From Rotaria socialis (lineage: Eukaryota; Rotifera; Eurotatoria; Philodinida; Philodinidae): a stretch of DNA of 64,000 nt. The DNA is taken from positions 186,001 through 250,000 of the forward strand of contig CAJNYU010002478.1 in the NCBI GenBank assembly GCA_905331475.1, written 5' to 3'. The notes below the pieces were generated by a model, which saw nothing but the letters and a program-made list of their open reading frames with translations, made no database searches and was not told where the DNA came from. Both the position numbers and the translations under genes were made by a program. Shown one piece after another: positions 12,301 to 25,203 of the stretch; the first letter of the stretch is position 1; every line of letters starts with the position of its first letter.

Positions 12301-14320
12301 TTTTATTTAGTCCATCAAAAGGAACATGTTGCTCCGATCAATGTACTTTTCATTCTACTACACACATATGTCATAAAGATAAAGCTAGTCAAGATTGTAT
12401 TGGCGATGTCCTATGCGAGTAAGTTCGTTTTATATGCGTACCTGCTAAACAAAAGTATTTCAACTATATGAACGAGGATATTCTCACTAGTAAATCTCTC
12501 AAATATGAACAATCTCTGTAATGTGAGTAGCATATGTTTTTAAGTTATATGAAGAACACGAACAAATGTGATATAATGATAAACAATCATGCGATAGATA
12601 TTAATGAAAAAGTTAGAGTAACCTTGAATATTTTAAAGAAACAGAAAAAACAGCAACATTGGATGATGATAATCGTACAGCATGTATCATCGTATTACTT
12701 TGTCGTTATGGCGAGTAATATAAAATCATGTCAGCATGTGTTGATTTGTGATTGAAAACAATTATAGGTTGCCAAAGAAAAATTGTAAATTTTCCAGCCA
12801 TCAGCATTTTTAACTGGTTATGATCGTGCTTAAATTAAAATTAATAAAGCTTAATTCTATACATAGCACGCGAGTAATCGTGATCAATAGAAAACAAATA
12901 TCTCAAGAGAGAAGTTTATGGTAAACTGCATGCAAAACTTATGCTACAGTACGTTAAGTCACTAAAAAGGAAAATTTCATAAATAATCGTGTTCTTCTCT
13001 ACACTACATACCCCCTTTGAAAACTATATATATATATATATATACAGTCGCAGAAAATCAACAAGTAAGACTCTTCAGGCTAGTTTCGATCAATTATAGA
13101 TGCTCGAGAGAAGTCTAATTCTCAAATGGATCAGTTTAAATTCTGAAAAATAGCAAAACCTCATTATTTGATGGGATACTCGAGATCTTTCCACTACTGT
13201 GTTTCTGCCAATCTGTATAATTGAACTTTGTTACATTCACATTTCTTGGTTATATTACATTTTACTGATTACGATATATTATTTGTATTTCTAGTGGTAT
13301 TCAAGCGACATGTCCTCTCAATGATACACAATTTTTTAAGCGAATAGATACACCATGCAATCTAAATACGGCATTATGCGATCGAGGGGTTTGTATTTCA
13401 AAACAAAACACGTTCAATTTTAATTAAAATTAAATATTTTCCTATCAGGAATGTAACAAAAGTATATGTACCTTGATTGGTCAAAGTGAATGTACCTTAA
13501 CCATACCAAATGTTGTTGAACCATTACGTCAGCGAGGAATTGATCGAGAATATTTGTGTCATATTGGCTGTTTCGATAGTATGTGTTTCGCAAATTTTGA
13601 ACAAGAAGAAAACCTATTTTTGTTGTTGTTTAGAACAAAAAAATTCGTGTGTAGATACGCATGTTCTTCTTATGCCAAATAATTACAGTAAAACTGGTTA
13701 TGGTTATAAACATCGACCTGGTTAGTTTATTTATCATTCGCTTTTCATATACCTGGAAATATATATTAATAGGACATGCTTGTGCTGGAACAGCTGGATA
13801 TTGTGATGTATTTGGTAAATGTCGCGCTGTCGATGCTGAAGGTCCATTATCTCGATTGAAAAATATGTTACTCAATGATGAGAATATACGTACGCTGACT
13901 GAAATCGTTCAAGTATATTAGATTTTAATTTAATTAGTCGAGATGAAAGTATTTTTCTTTGTTGAAGGAATATTGGTGGGCTTTGGTATTGGGTCTATTA
14001 GGCTTACTTGGTTTTATGAGTATTTTTGTAAAAATTTGTTCAGTTCATACACCTTCATCAAATCCACGTTTCAAACCTGCGCGATCGTTTTCATTTACAC
14101 ATGTAGTATGTTTTATTTCTTAATGTCAGTGGAAACTAAATCTACTATTTTATAATTATAGCCACATGATTCTCGACATCGTGGTCAACGAATTCCTCGT
14201 CAGCTTACATCTCCATCACGACAAAATGCAACCGAACTTAGTTCATCACAACAGCAGTCAAAAGCAGATGTACTCGAAGCATCTTCATCAAATAAAAAAG
14301 ACAATGTTTCTCGTGTTTAG
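9398..14320 (+). CDS. ADAM10: ADAM10 metalloprotease (disintegrin and metalloproteinase)
   Basis: ADAM10 is a type I membrane zinc protease that sheds ectodomains such as Notch. About 15 exons splice in frame. The signal peptide MLWPNVFLLFLAIVWPFQS favours ATG 9398 over the out-of-frame ATG at 9394. Then come the prodomain, a furin-type site RTKR at 11016-11027, and the catalytic domain. The zinc motif HEVGHNLGAEH is split by an intron (11771-11800, then 11862). It is followed by a YIMYRRATTG Met-turn-like segment, a disintegrin domain with NVEDDEECDCG, a Cys-rich region with GYCDVFGKCRAVDAEGPLSR, a membrane span (EYWWALVLGLLGLLGFMSIF) and ICSVHTPSSNPRF, then a short tail with HRGQRIPRQ. The order and membrane-proximal motifs match ADAM10 rather than ADAM17. 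All three zinc-binding His and the catalytic Glu are present. Two long introns (9833-10668, 12419-13295) contrast with the usual 50-70 bp. Confidence 0.95.
9867..9994. repeat. Perfect 63 bp tandem duplication inside an ADAM10 intron
   Basis: A 63 bp unit starting TCTAGAATGTCATTAATA occurs twice in a row with no difference that I can see, and the first few bases of a third unit follow. It lies in the long intron 9833-10668. The identity of the copies suggests a recent duplication. Confidence 0.9.
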
Positions 14321-16284
14321 TTTTTACTTTTTTCTACACGTTTTTCCTTATCAGAACAGTACTTCTTCTCATTAAGAACATTCCAATCCAACTATAGTCA
14401 TAGACGGAATTTATTTATTGTTTTTGCATGGCATCGATCAGATTTAGTTTTCTCATTCTTTCGCTCATTTTCTGAATGATTCTTCTCAATATTTGTTTTT
14501 CATATAGTCATTTGGCGTGTCATTTATGATTTCTTATATGCATAATTTTCCATGTAGAGTTATTCACTTTTTCAGTGATATTTACTATGTAGAGAGTGTT
14601 TTGTTTGGTATACTTATGTACAAATGATTTTATTATTACATTAAACTCGCATTCGAAAATAGTTTATTTCAATATATTATATGTAAACGAAAGAAAAAAC
14701 AAGCACTTTCATTTGCAATACCGTGCGGGTTATTGTAAACTATATATCTACGTATATCGGGTATCATTTGAATGGATCGTAAAAGCTAAAGTAAATATTA
14801 TTGTCATAGGTCAAAGTGGGATGATAGTAACTAATAAATTTTATTTAGTGGGATACGAAAGACATTCGACCGCTTGAGCGTAAATCAAGGCTTATTAATC
14901 GCGAAAGATCAAAACGAATCTACAGATATATTGAAAAAGAATGTATCCTCACAGTACAATTTGAGTTTAAACATCAACCTCAAATGGCTTTCTTTTAGCT
15001 TCATTACAATAATACAATATATGTTAAGAGAACCATATATGCCACATGATTAAATAGTTCATTGTCACGCATCATTTATTATCAGTACAACAATATATCC
15101 TGTTCATTTCTACATCTTCAATAGAGTTTTTCCTATTTCGTTTCTCTTAATACAAAAGCATTGTTAATAATTTTCATCTTTTTCTAATAATGGATTTGAG
15201 TGCAAAATATTGGCGAGATCTTCCAACGCACTGTCATGCATCTCAATGATCTCAGCAACATGAAAGTTGATTATCTTGCGAATTTACTATCTGACTTGTT
15301 CAAAGTCTTGATGTGTTTTCATGTGATGACAGTCGTGATTGTAAATCAAAACATTACTTGTCATCAACTTTGACATCAGACATAGAGTTGGTTATATATG
15401 CAAAAAATCAAAGCTGTGCTATTTAGATTACTCAAAACATATATCCCAGTTAATCAAGTTTAAAAAAATATTGTAGAATACTGCCAGGAATGTCTCAGCT
15501 ATGTTTTTGATACCATTCAATATCTTTTTTTTTCATAACCATCGCGCTATCCTTGAGAAATTTAATGCACATTGGCGTTTAGTGCTGTAGAAATATTTCC
15601 ACTGAATATTGGTAACCTTCCTTAAAATCCATTAAGAATTCGTTTGCCATCATGACTATGGTTATCAGTGGTGTTATAATTATGGATCAATGTCTTTAAT
15701 GTTACGCATGAACTTTGGTATTGATAAACACTGAACGACCAAAAATCCCGTATTTATACTTAAATTTCATCATTGGTGCCTTTTTTAAATATGCGATCTG
15801 TACAAAAATGAATGAAAGGAAATTCTTCTATTTTGTTTTATTGTATACGAATAAGCTGTCAACACCATAAAAAAATACATGCTCTATAAAAATATAATAG
15901 AAACAGTATAGTCGGACTTTGTTTCATATGTTAGTTGAAATCTTTCAGTTTTGGAACGAAAGAAATGGTAATGTAATTTTTTTCGTAAAAGTATCTATTT
16001 TCATAGTTTGTTCTGTGTCACCTCATAATAACAAATAAAGTACAAATATATAAGAGATACATAAAATACCCCACTAAGAACAATGATATATATATTTTTT
16101 TTAAATAAACGAGCATATGCATGAGTGAATATCTATACAGATGAAAAGAAAATACTGTCTTGAAGAAAAAAAATTATGATGCGTTAAATAAACAAATAGA
16201 TGATAGTATAAAAGCAAGAATTACCACAAAGAATAAATATTGTCATAGTTGTACCAAGATAAATTTTAATCAAAACTGCTCTAT
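14321..16284. other. Convergent intergenic stretch between ADAM10 and dynein LIC
   Basis: About 2 kb separating two 3' ends. It will include both 3' UTRs. No spliced gene, RNA gene or repeat could be supported; short frames here have no recognisable protein content. Confidence 0.5.
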
Positions 16285-19200
16285 CTAATTTGAACTTCTT
16301 TTGGAATTCGTTGAATCAATACCGTTATTGTCATTATCTAAAAATATATCGAAATGTGTTGGTGATCAAAATAAACGCATACATTTTCCCCCTCCAAAAA
16401 AAAGATAAACATAAGGGGAGAGGAAGAGAAAAGGAATTTCCAACACCGTGAACGCATCACCCATATATGATGTGTAGAAAGTACCTTCTATCTTTGACTT
16501 TTCTACTATCGACTGAGTTTTTCCAGTATCATTTGCATCTGTTGGAGCATTCTGTTCTTCAACATTATTTTTAAGTTTCAGGCTAGAATCATGATATTCC
16601 ATATTTGTTGTGATCGGAGCACTATTATGATCATATTCATTATTTTCAGCTACTTCACCCTCATCATCATAATCATTTGAAATATAAAGTCCGTCAAGAT
16701 CATGATCGTTGGGAGAAAATGGAAGACTATTGGGACGAGCAATTGTTGATGAATTTTGACTGCGTATAATAGTCGATAAGCGATTGTCAGATGATAAAGG
16801 ATTAGTAGAAGTATTCAATTCAATATGATGATCAGCTGGTAAAGTTTGTTCTAATGAAATTGTTTCAACTGTTTCAAGAGGTTTTGATTCGATTAAAGCT
16901 GATGAATCAGAATCATTCGATAATTTTTGCTGAATACCTTGAGTGGGCGACGTTGTACTTTCTTTCTCATCAAGTGTTGTTGTTGGAACATATTCATGTA
17001 CAAGCGAAGTATTTGCTAAAGAAGTATGATTTTCCGTGTGAAATACCACTGGCGGTGATACCAAACGAGGTTGTTGGTTTTCTTCCATAGTATTGTTGCT
17101 TGGTGTTTCTTTTTGTTCTTCTACTAATGGAGAATCTGGAATTGGTGACAAAACAAGGAAAGGTTCTTCCATTAAAGGTGACGGATATGAAAAATCTTTC
17201 AATGATCCATTTCTATCTAACAAAATATGTCTATTTTCTTTGGATTGTTCAGTATTGTCATCTGCAAATGTAAATGGCGTAGAAGATTGCAAGTCGTTCT
17301 GACTTTTATCATTCTCTTTTCCACTAACTATCAGTGACGATGCTTGATCATGATCTTCTTCTTGCAACTGAACCATTTGCGAAATAATCTCATTTTCATT
17401 TGACTTGTGTACAGTTTCATACATAACGTCACACCTTGATTGAAGATCATTGTCCTTAATTAAGTATTCTGATAAAACTGACGGAGATCTTGATGTTTTT
17501 AAAGCACCAGAATTGATTGTGTCCTCGTCTGTTTTCACAAGGGAGTCCCTTTGTCGACTCTCAGCTATCACTGATGTAAGCACATTGAATCCAATTTCTT
17601 GTTGATCATAATTAATAGGCAAACACAGTACCTCATTAGATGATTTAGTTTCCGGTTCATTCAAATCACTTCCTTCAGAAACGCTACTGATATTTTCTGC
17701 CAAATCAGATTCCCTTTGAATGATTCTATCCGAGGAAAAGCGTTTCGCCTGATCACCGTGATATTCTTCACCAGCCGATGAATGAGAGTCTGTTCCCACC
17801 AGTTCATGTTCCATACTGGATGAAAAAGAACCACTTGTTTGTTTCGCTGATCCGCCAACAGCCAACACTGGTTCACTTCGTTCATCTTGTTCCTCAGTAC
17901 CGGGTGAAACGGGTCTATCACTTAATTGCCTCTCCAGGCGGCCAGGTGACCACGACGAAACTCCGCTAACTACTACCTCGTCATCTGGTGATGCTGACTC
18001 TACTTGATTCGCCATTTCATCTAGAGCAGGCAACGCGCTCTCATCTTTCAGATTCTGTTCAGTTCGGGATGCCGATTGTTTCATCCACTGCACCTCTTCA
18101 ACATCACCTGACTGAGATGATTTCCTATGTTCTTCGTTTCGTAAACTGAGCGATGGAGAATAACCTATTTCATTGATTGGTACAGGACCTAGCGATGGTG
18201 AACGACTAATTCCATCTAGTGGTTCCCGAAGCGGCGACGACGAACGACTACTTTCATGCAATGGTACTGGAGCTGACGATGAAGAACGACTTATTTCACG
18301 CATTGACCCATGAGCTGGTGATGGGGAACGACTTCTTTCGCGTATTGCTTCAGGAGCTGGTGATGGAGACCGGCTTCTTTCATGTATTGAACCATGAGAT
18401 GGCGACGAAGAACGACTTATTCCATCTAGTGGTTCCCGAAGTGGCGACGACGAACGACTTCTATCATACAACGGTACTGGAGCTGACGATGAAGAACGAC
18501 TTATTTCATGCATTGACCCATGAGCTCGCGATGGGGAACGGCTTCTTTCANTAGCGATGGGGAACTGCTTTTTGCATTTATTGAACCATGAGCTGGCGAT
18601 GGGGAACGGCTTCTTTCATGTATTGAACCATGAGCTGGCGATGGGGAACGGCTACCCTTGTCCAGTAGTTGGAAATTGGATGAGTGAGATGAACGTTCGT
18701 GTCCCTCTTCCCGTAAGCTGAGTGATGAAGATCGACTGAATTTTTGTTCAGATCCAATATCATCTAATGGCGAAGAGCTTCTTTGTTGTACTTCTGTCAG
18801 GATAGGAGACGATGAATGATTTTGATGGTGTGTTCTTTCCTCGGGAAACAATGGGTTAGCCTTTTCCAGTTCATGTGCGGTGGGCGATGATGATTTGTTT
18901 CTTTGTCCGTCATCTTCTAGGTCAGATGTTGCAGTTATGATTGTTTGTTGGGCGTCATGGGCTATGAACGGGAATGGTCGGCTTTTGTCATCTTTGATTT
19001 TGGACACTGAGGATGGAGATGAAATTCTTCCAGGCTCTTCGTTTTCAGAAGCTGATGAGCTAATTTCTGCGTTGTTTTGTTCAACGTGACCCGACGATCT
19101 GTTCGTTTCGTGCTCATACTCCAGAATGCCTAACGGTGATGAGCTTTTTTCTTGTGAATCTTCAATGATGGAGTACGGAGATTGATCGCGTTTATCGCTC

Positions 19201-22200
19201 GGTTCGGCACTAGTTGACACATTGCCCTCATCGGATACTTCTATGACGGGGGAACTTGATTTACTAATTTGTGATTTTGTGTCAAAAATAGGTGATTCTA
19301 AGCTGCGTGCCCACTCTTCCTTCTCGATGCAAGGCGAAGTTGTTCGACTTTGCTCGTTTCTTGATTCAGAATAAAGCGGCGACATCCGGTTCCTTTCGTG
19401 GTTCTCTGGAACGATTGATGTCTGCGAGAAACTTCTTTGTCGAATATCGTCTGAGGCAGGCGATAATGGTCGACTTCGGTCGTTATTTTCTTTGTCTCCA
19501 ATAGACTCGCTGATTTGTTGCGCATCATGCTCGTTACCAGACAATGGGGATCGGCTTAGGTGTTGTTTATCTGTAACAAAAGGTGATGGAGACTGACTTC
19601 TACTCTCCGGTTCCTCGACTGCTGGTGATGATGGTCTGTCTCTTTGATCGTTTTGTTCTGCGACAAAGTGTTCAGATTGATTGTTCTGGACTTCTTCGTG
19701 CGATTCTGCGGGTGATAATGCGCTCTTTTTTTCTAGTTCTGGAGTAGTTGGTGATAATGATTGATTGTTTTGATGTTCATTTGTGGTAAACAGTGATTGA
19801 GATGTACTTCTCTGCTGTACCTCTTCATGAATTGGGGATGAAGTTCTGTTGTCGTGTTCTCTCTCTGTAACGGCCGGTACTAGTGGTAGCCTGCTGGATT
19901 CTTCGTCTTGCATGATCGGTGATGGCGGCTGACTTCCTTGATTGTTTTGTTTGACTTCTTCGATGCCTGATGTTAGCGATTGATTTATTACATTTTCATT
20001 CGTACTCGTAGTTGATTGGGATCGACTTCTTTGATGTATTTCTTCTTCAATAGGAGAAGATAGCAAAGGGCTTTTGTGTTCTTCCCTTTGAAAATGAAGT
20101 GTTGATGTGCGATCTATATCTTGTTCTTTGCCATCAATTGGCACTTCAAGTTCATTGTGAGAAAGATTGAATTGTGTATCACTTTCGTCCGGTTCGAACT
20201 CTTCAATAAATTCTACGGGACTTGAGCTCAATGGTATAGATTCAGATGCGAGAAGTTTTCCATTACTCGCCTGATGTAGTAGAATGTCATCTATCCTCTG
20301 TGGGCGTGCTTGTTGATCATTTGCTGCGGGTAAGAATTGATGTTCAGAGATAATTGACTCGAGTAAGGTCTCTTCATCAGTATTAGTAGGAGGAGGAGAA
20401 ATGTCCTGTTTTGTATTAGGTAGATCTATATGTTCTGATGTCATTTGAACGGTAGCATCAAGACTATTGTCTTCCTTATTCATGTTGTCATGAGATATAA
20501 AAATTTGATCTGGTTGTTCTTGTTCAACGGTATCATCGCCCGAAGTAGAAAATATCTTTGAAGATTGATCAGTTGATAAAACTTCATCTGTTGAAATGTT
20601 TGCATGATCGGTTTGCTGAATAAGAGATGAACTCTCTAGATTAGCGTCTTGGAAAAATGTTGATGTTTCAGATGGTTCGAGTTTGGAAGGTGATGTTGGT
20701 CTCGGTTGAATTGGTAGCATTGCTTCGTGAATATCAGACAACGGAGATCCTTCAGAAATTTGTTCAGGGTGAACTGTTTCATCCAGTAGTTCACTTACTG
20801 AAGGAAGAGATAATAGATTATCATCAATTGGAGTGTGCATAGTAGCAACGGGTGATAATACTCTTAGATCTTGCTGTTCTTTTAGTTCATTCAATGCAGG
20901 ATTTGATGATGTTAGTGGATATGACTTATCGATTGTACTGTTTCGACAACTGGAATCTAGAGATCGTCTTCCACTGGCTAATTGTTCTTCATCATTATTC
21001 GATGGGCTATTATGGTCGTATAATTTAATTGCTTCATCTTTCGATTTAGTAGGGTATAATTGTTGCTCTATATCTCCTTCACCATCCAATCGTTGAGTAT
21101 TCTCAAACATTTGATTTGAAGAGAGTGGAAGTAATTCGAGTTCTGCATCTTGTAGTAATTCATGAGTATCATGTGCAGCAATAGGAAAATGTAATATTGA
21201 TTCATTTGTAGATGAGGTATCATTCAGATATTCACCATTCGAGAATTCATCTGATTTCGATAAAAAAGTAGATCTTAATTCTGTATCACCCAATAAATTG
21301 TTAGATGTTGACTCATCACTTTCAAGAACCTCTGGAATCGATACTTTTACAGCAGGAGATTCTTGAATTTCGTGTCCTTGATCTTGTGTTCCAATTTGTG
21401 AAAGAGAGACATCATTTGACAAAGGTTCATTAGTTTCATCGTTTGGTATTATTTGGTTAGTAATTGAGTTTTCATCAGTTATTGGTGATGATTCTGAAAA
21501 TGAAATGTTAGTTTCAGCCTTGTCTGTATCTCTAGCATTAGACAATGAGCTTTCTTGTGATACTAAATATTGCTTATTTTGTTTGTCTACGTCTGTAATT
21601 GACTCTTTTTCATATTGTGCAGCACTATTGAATGGTTGCTCATTATGAAGAAGATCCAATGGTTCAACGGTTGATATTTCCGTTTGCTGATTTTCAGTAG
21701 TATCGAAAGTTTCCATTGAGACACTATCTTCTAATGGTATACCGACAACAGTCGGTGAACTAGTAGCAGTATTTTCTATTATCCATTGACTTTCAACCAC
21801 AGGTGATAAAGCTTTGGGTGGTGATTCTATGTTCACCGATGGAACAAATATTTTATGTGATGTTGGTGTTCTTGTACGACCTGGTGGCGGTGTAACAGCA
21901 AATGTTAAGGGATGTTGTTGTAATCGCTTTGATGTAGGTGTTGTAGGAGATGGACTTGCTGGAATAATATTAGAGTATTTCATTAGATGTTTTTATTAGT
22001 CTATTTTTCTTTCTTTATCTCGTTATTGTCAATATTATTTTGACAATAGATATAGTCAAGAAGAAAAAAATGAACTGCTTACTTGGTCGTTGAGCAACAG
22101 ATGCACTAACACCTGTAGGAGTAACTGCACCGGCAGATTTTTTATTGATAAGACTGTTGAAAAAGTTGGCTAATGCTCCTTCATTTGATGCAGCTCCAGG

Positions 22201-23874
22201 CGTGACACTCTGTAAGATATGTATGGTTGTATCGTCAAGAAAGCCTATTAGAAATATAATTTTTACCTGTTGAGTTCTGGATCGTCCAGTAGCAGACAAT
22301 GTTTGTGAATTGCTAGCAGCACTGATGCTTCCTGATCTTGTGTGCATAGGTGTCACGTTTTCATCCTATCAACAAATAAACTACTGAATACACAATAGTA
22401 CGATTCAAACTTACGGTTCTTGTCGGCGATGCAGTTCTATTCAGTGTTAACTGAAGTTTGGATAAGAATTCTTGATCATCTTCAGCCATAATAATTTCAT
22501 CGTCACGTTTTAGCGGCTATAAAAATATATTTTATTATTTATTTAAAAAAAAAAAGAATTTACTCGTTTAACAGCAGGATTGACAAAAATATCTGTATAA
22601 TTATCTGTTGATTTAAGGTGATGAAGATTTTCTAATAAAATATCGACTTTTTTCGGATTATCCCATCCAGCTGGTATAAATATTTCATCACGTTCAACAA
22701 TAGCCGCTGTTAATGTAAATGGATAGCCATAACACTTGTGCACAATATATTTATACAGTTTATCAATATTTTTCTTTGCTTTCACAGACGTATAAAACAA
22801 CGCAGCACCATCTTAATAATTAAATTAATATTTATTTATATCAAATAATATATCAAAAGCTTTTTTTCTTACATTCTAAACAAAAATTTCTTATATGATA
22901 TTGTAAAAACTCAAAATGTTGATCGTCATAATCATTTTCTTTTTCTAATGTTGACATAGCATCAGACTAAATATTTAAAATGAGAATAATAATTTAATAA
23001 ATAGAAACAAAAAAATTTACTTTTGTTATAACAATAATAATTGGAATACCAAACGATTTTTTAAAAATACCATCAGCAAGCGGAAGAACGTTTTTCTCAT
23101 CTGGATTTACTGAACCTGATAATGTTGCTGATGCTAGTGAAATTGATGAAATAGACTTGGATACATGACCACCACTAATTGCATTTTGTATTGTTGTTGG
23201 CGGTACTAAATTTACTGATGCATCATTTGGTTCAATATAATGTTGAAAATCACATTGAAGATGATCATGCATTTCACGTAAACGTGTCGGGTCAATTTTC
23301 AATTGAGCAACATGCTCTTCAATAAGTGCCGTCCATTTTTTTAAGGTTGACAATAGCGACCATGGTTGTGTCATACTTGCAACAAGAATCAACATTGTAT
23401 TTTCTATCGTTTCGGGTTTAATAGCAAATTTTAACAACGGAGCCGAACATGCTACATTGCCATCAAGAATCCACACGCCCAATTTTGGATTATCTTATAA
23501 ATAGAAAAATTAACGAGTAAAACTGATTTTTTAAATAAAAATTTGATACCATCTCGATCATCATCTTTAATGTCGATATAATGATATTCTAGACCTGCAC
23601 CACGTTTTGGATCATCGTTTCCTTGTAATTTAGCAACTAATGTTGTTCGGCCACTTTCATTATCACCTAAAACCACTAAAGATTTTGTTGCTGGTACTTT
23701 TCTAGCGGATGATTTCACATCGCATAATATGGAAGCCCTGTTAGATAAGTATTAGATTTAATAATTAGAATATATGCAAGATCAAATTTACCAAATACTT
23801 GGTTTTTTCTCAGTTTTATCTGCATCCTCGACAGACAAAATAGGTTGGCAGACAGCGGCCTGCTTCATCACCAT
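16285..23874 (-). CDS. DYNC1LI: Cytoplasmic dynein 1 light intermediate chain with giant Ser/Pro-rich C-terminal extension
   Basis: The chain links dynein to cargo adaptors. From ATG 23874 the exons give a Ras-like domain ([19 protein letters not shown], then [68 protein letters not shown]), colinear with animal DYNC1LI1/2. The usual Lys of the P-loop GxxxxGK[ST] is Arg here. The adaptor-binding helix [16 protein letters not shown] is present (about 22130-22190). The next exon joins in frame at 21968 (AGCA acceptor after CCAG) with [11 protein letters not shown], like the vertebrate C-terminus, but continues open to about 16480 and ends after a last 140 bp intron with SKRSSN at 16285. The tail is about 1,830 residues, disordered and acidic, and dense in SRSxSP motifs. 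An N at 18551 shifts the apparent frame. A separate tail gene starting at 21983 cannot be excluded. Confidence 0.85.
18200..18665 (-). repeat. Ser-Arg-Ser-Pro tandem repeat array in the dynein LIC tail, with assembly gap
   Basis: A unit of about 19 codons recurs, coding for versions of [27 protein letters not shown] and [11 protein letters not shown]. Several units are nearly identical at DNA level. The single N at 18551 falls inside the array, and the frame on its two sides differs, so copies are probably missing or collapsed in the assembly. A looser, diverged version of the same Arg-Ser-x-Ser-Pro spacing continues to about 20050. Confidence 0.85.
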
Positions 23875-24642
23875 TGAAATCTTGTTTCTATATTGAAAAG
23901 CGAAAAAAAAACATCCTTAAAAGCAACAGCAGTTCTATTCTATCAAGGCCTATAAAGAACAGAAGAGAAGGCTAACAAATGAGACAAAAAGCTGTTGCAT
24001 TGATGATTCTATTACGCTTTTTTTTATTCAAAATCAAACGCCGATAAGTTTGCAAGACTGAAGAATAGAAATCGGAGCACATTTGGAAACAGAATCAGTG
24101 GTTTAATTGAATTTACCAATAGAAATATTAAATAAAACCTCTGCAACGAAAAAATCATCGGCCTTAGATTACTCATTTCTAGAGAAGAGCATAGAATAAA
24201 TCATTTCGCTCTGTTTTGATGAAATAGCCTTCTATAGGTCTTGCCATCAATGGAAGCAAGAAATAAATGTCGCATTAATTCGATATGTGTCTACGCTTCT
24301 TTTAGTTTCATTCCATTAATGGACATTCAGAACTTTTCACAAAAATGCTTCGTTGAAAAAAATGGTTCTAGCATCTATCATCAAATAATTTCTTGCCTCT
24401 GTTTTTCATTAATAAAACATAAAACAATTTCAATATCTATTAACAAATGATTTCTTAATCATTGTTATATATTGCACCATCAAACAAAGTTCCTCGAAAA
24501 CTTGAATAAAAGCACCTGAACTTTGTTCATGTCTAATTCTATGATGACATATTTTCACACTTGAATATAGCATGCTCATACAAGATAAACTCGATTCTGA
24601 TCAAGGACTCATGCTTGTAAAATGATCGAATATATCCATAAT
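23875..24642. other. Gene-free stretch upstream of dynein LIC
   Basis: Probable 5' flank of the dynein LIC gene. No exon, RNA gene or repeat could be supported in it. Confidence 0.45.
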
Positions 24643-24696
24643 CATTTTATTATAAAAAAAATTAAAGAATCAAATAAGATACATAAAAAAAAGAAT
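24643..24696. repeat. Copy of the sequence just beyond the ARPC3 stop codon (36139-36190)
   Basis: About 50 bp beginning CATTTTATTATAAAAAAAAT match 36139-36190 in the same orientation; the only difference I see is two extra A in a homopolymer. Together with the TRIP11-derived block at 25204-25457 it suggests a partial copy of the ARPC3-TRIP11 locus. The sequence is AT-rich, so chance contributes, but the length of match is hard to get by chance. Confidence 0.6.
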
Positions 24697-24710
24697 GGGT
24701 AGCAATATTT

Positions 24711-24860
24711 TTGATCCCAAAAAAGTGACTATTGATCACCAAAATGTGTTAGTTGCGAAATGATCACCAACAAAAGATAAAAATGATCCCAAATCTATTT
24801 TATTGTGAAATGATCACAAAAAATATATATTTGATCACCAATTTGCTTTTTGTGGAATGA
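24711..24860. repeat. Degenerate tandem repeat, about 50 bp period, with TGATC(A/C)C boxes
   Basis: TGATC occurs at 24712, 24733, 24761, 24784, 24811 and 24832. Every second box is 48-51 bp apart, and each is followed by an A-rich run (TGATCACCAA, TGATCCCAAA). Phrases such as GTGAAATGATCAC recur. This gives about two and a half units. Confidence 0.6.
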
Positions 24861-25203
24861 ATGGTAGAGTTGTGGTAGATAACGTGTTTACCTCAAAAGA
24901 CAACAGATTGATAAGATATAATTAAACAATAATCATAATTGGATCAAAATGATCTCATTAACTGAGAAATAGTTACACAAAATGTTCTATCATAACAATG
25001 CAGAAAACTAAAAATGTCAAGTACAAAAAAAGTTCGAACAGCATGGTTGCCATGATTTTGGTAGAATATATTTTCTGTTTCTATTGTTTATTGTATTTTG
25101 TGTAACTAGTGTTGTTATTCATTATTCTGTCTCTTATTGTATTGATAATAAATTCGGTGATAGAATACATTTTTGTGTACTCAAAAAGTAAGTACACTCT
25201 AGA

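Noticed and set aside
12534-12755. Open frame inside the 877 bp ADAM10 intron
   Set aside because: No recognisable protein; the flanking exons splice cleanly over it and match ADAM10 on both sides.
18219-18554. 111-residue plus-strand repeat protein
   Set aside because: It is the antisense shadow of the SRSxSP repeat array in the dynein LIC tail.
18200-18665. Regularly spaced repeats that could look like a CRISPR array
   Set aside because: The units are coding, about 57 bp, contiguous and in frame with a Ser-rich protein, and the genome is eukaryotic.
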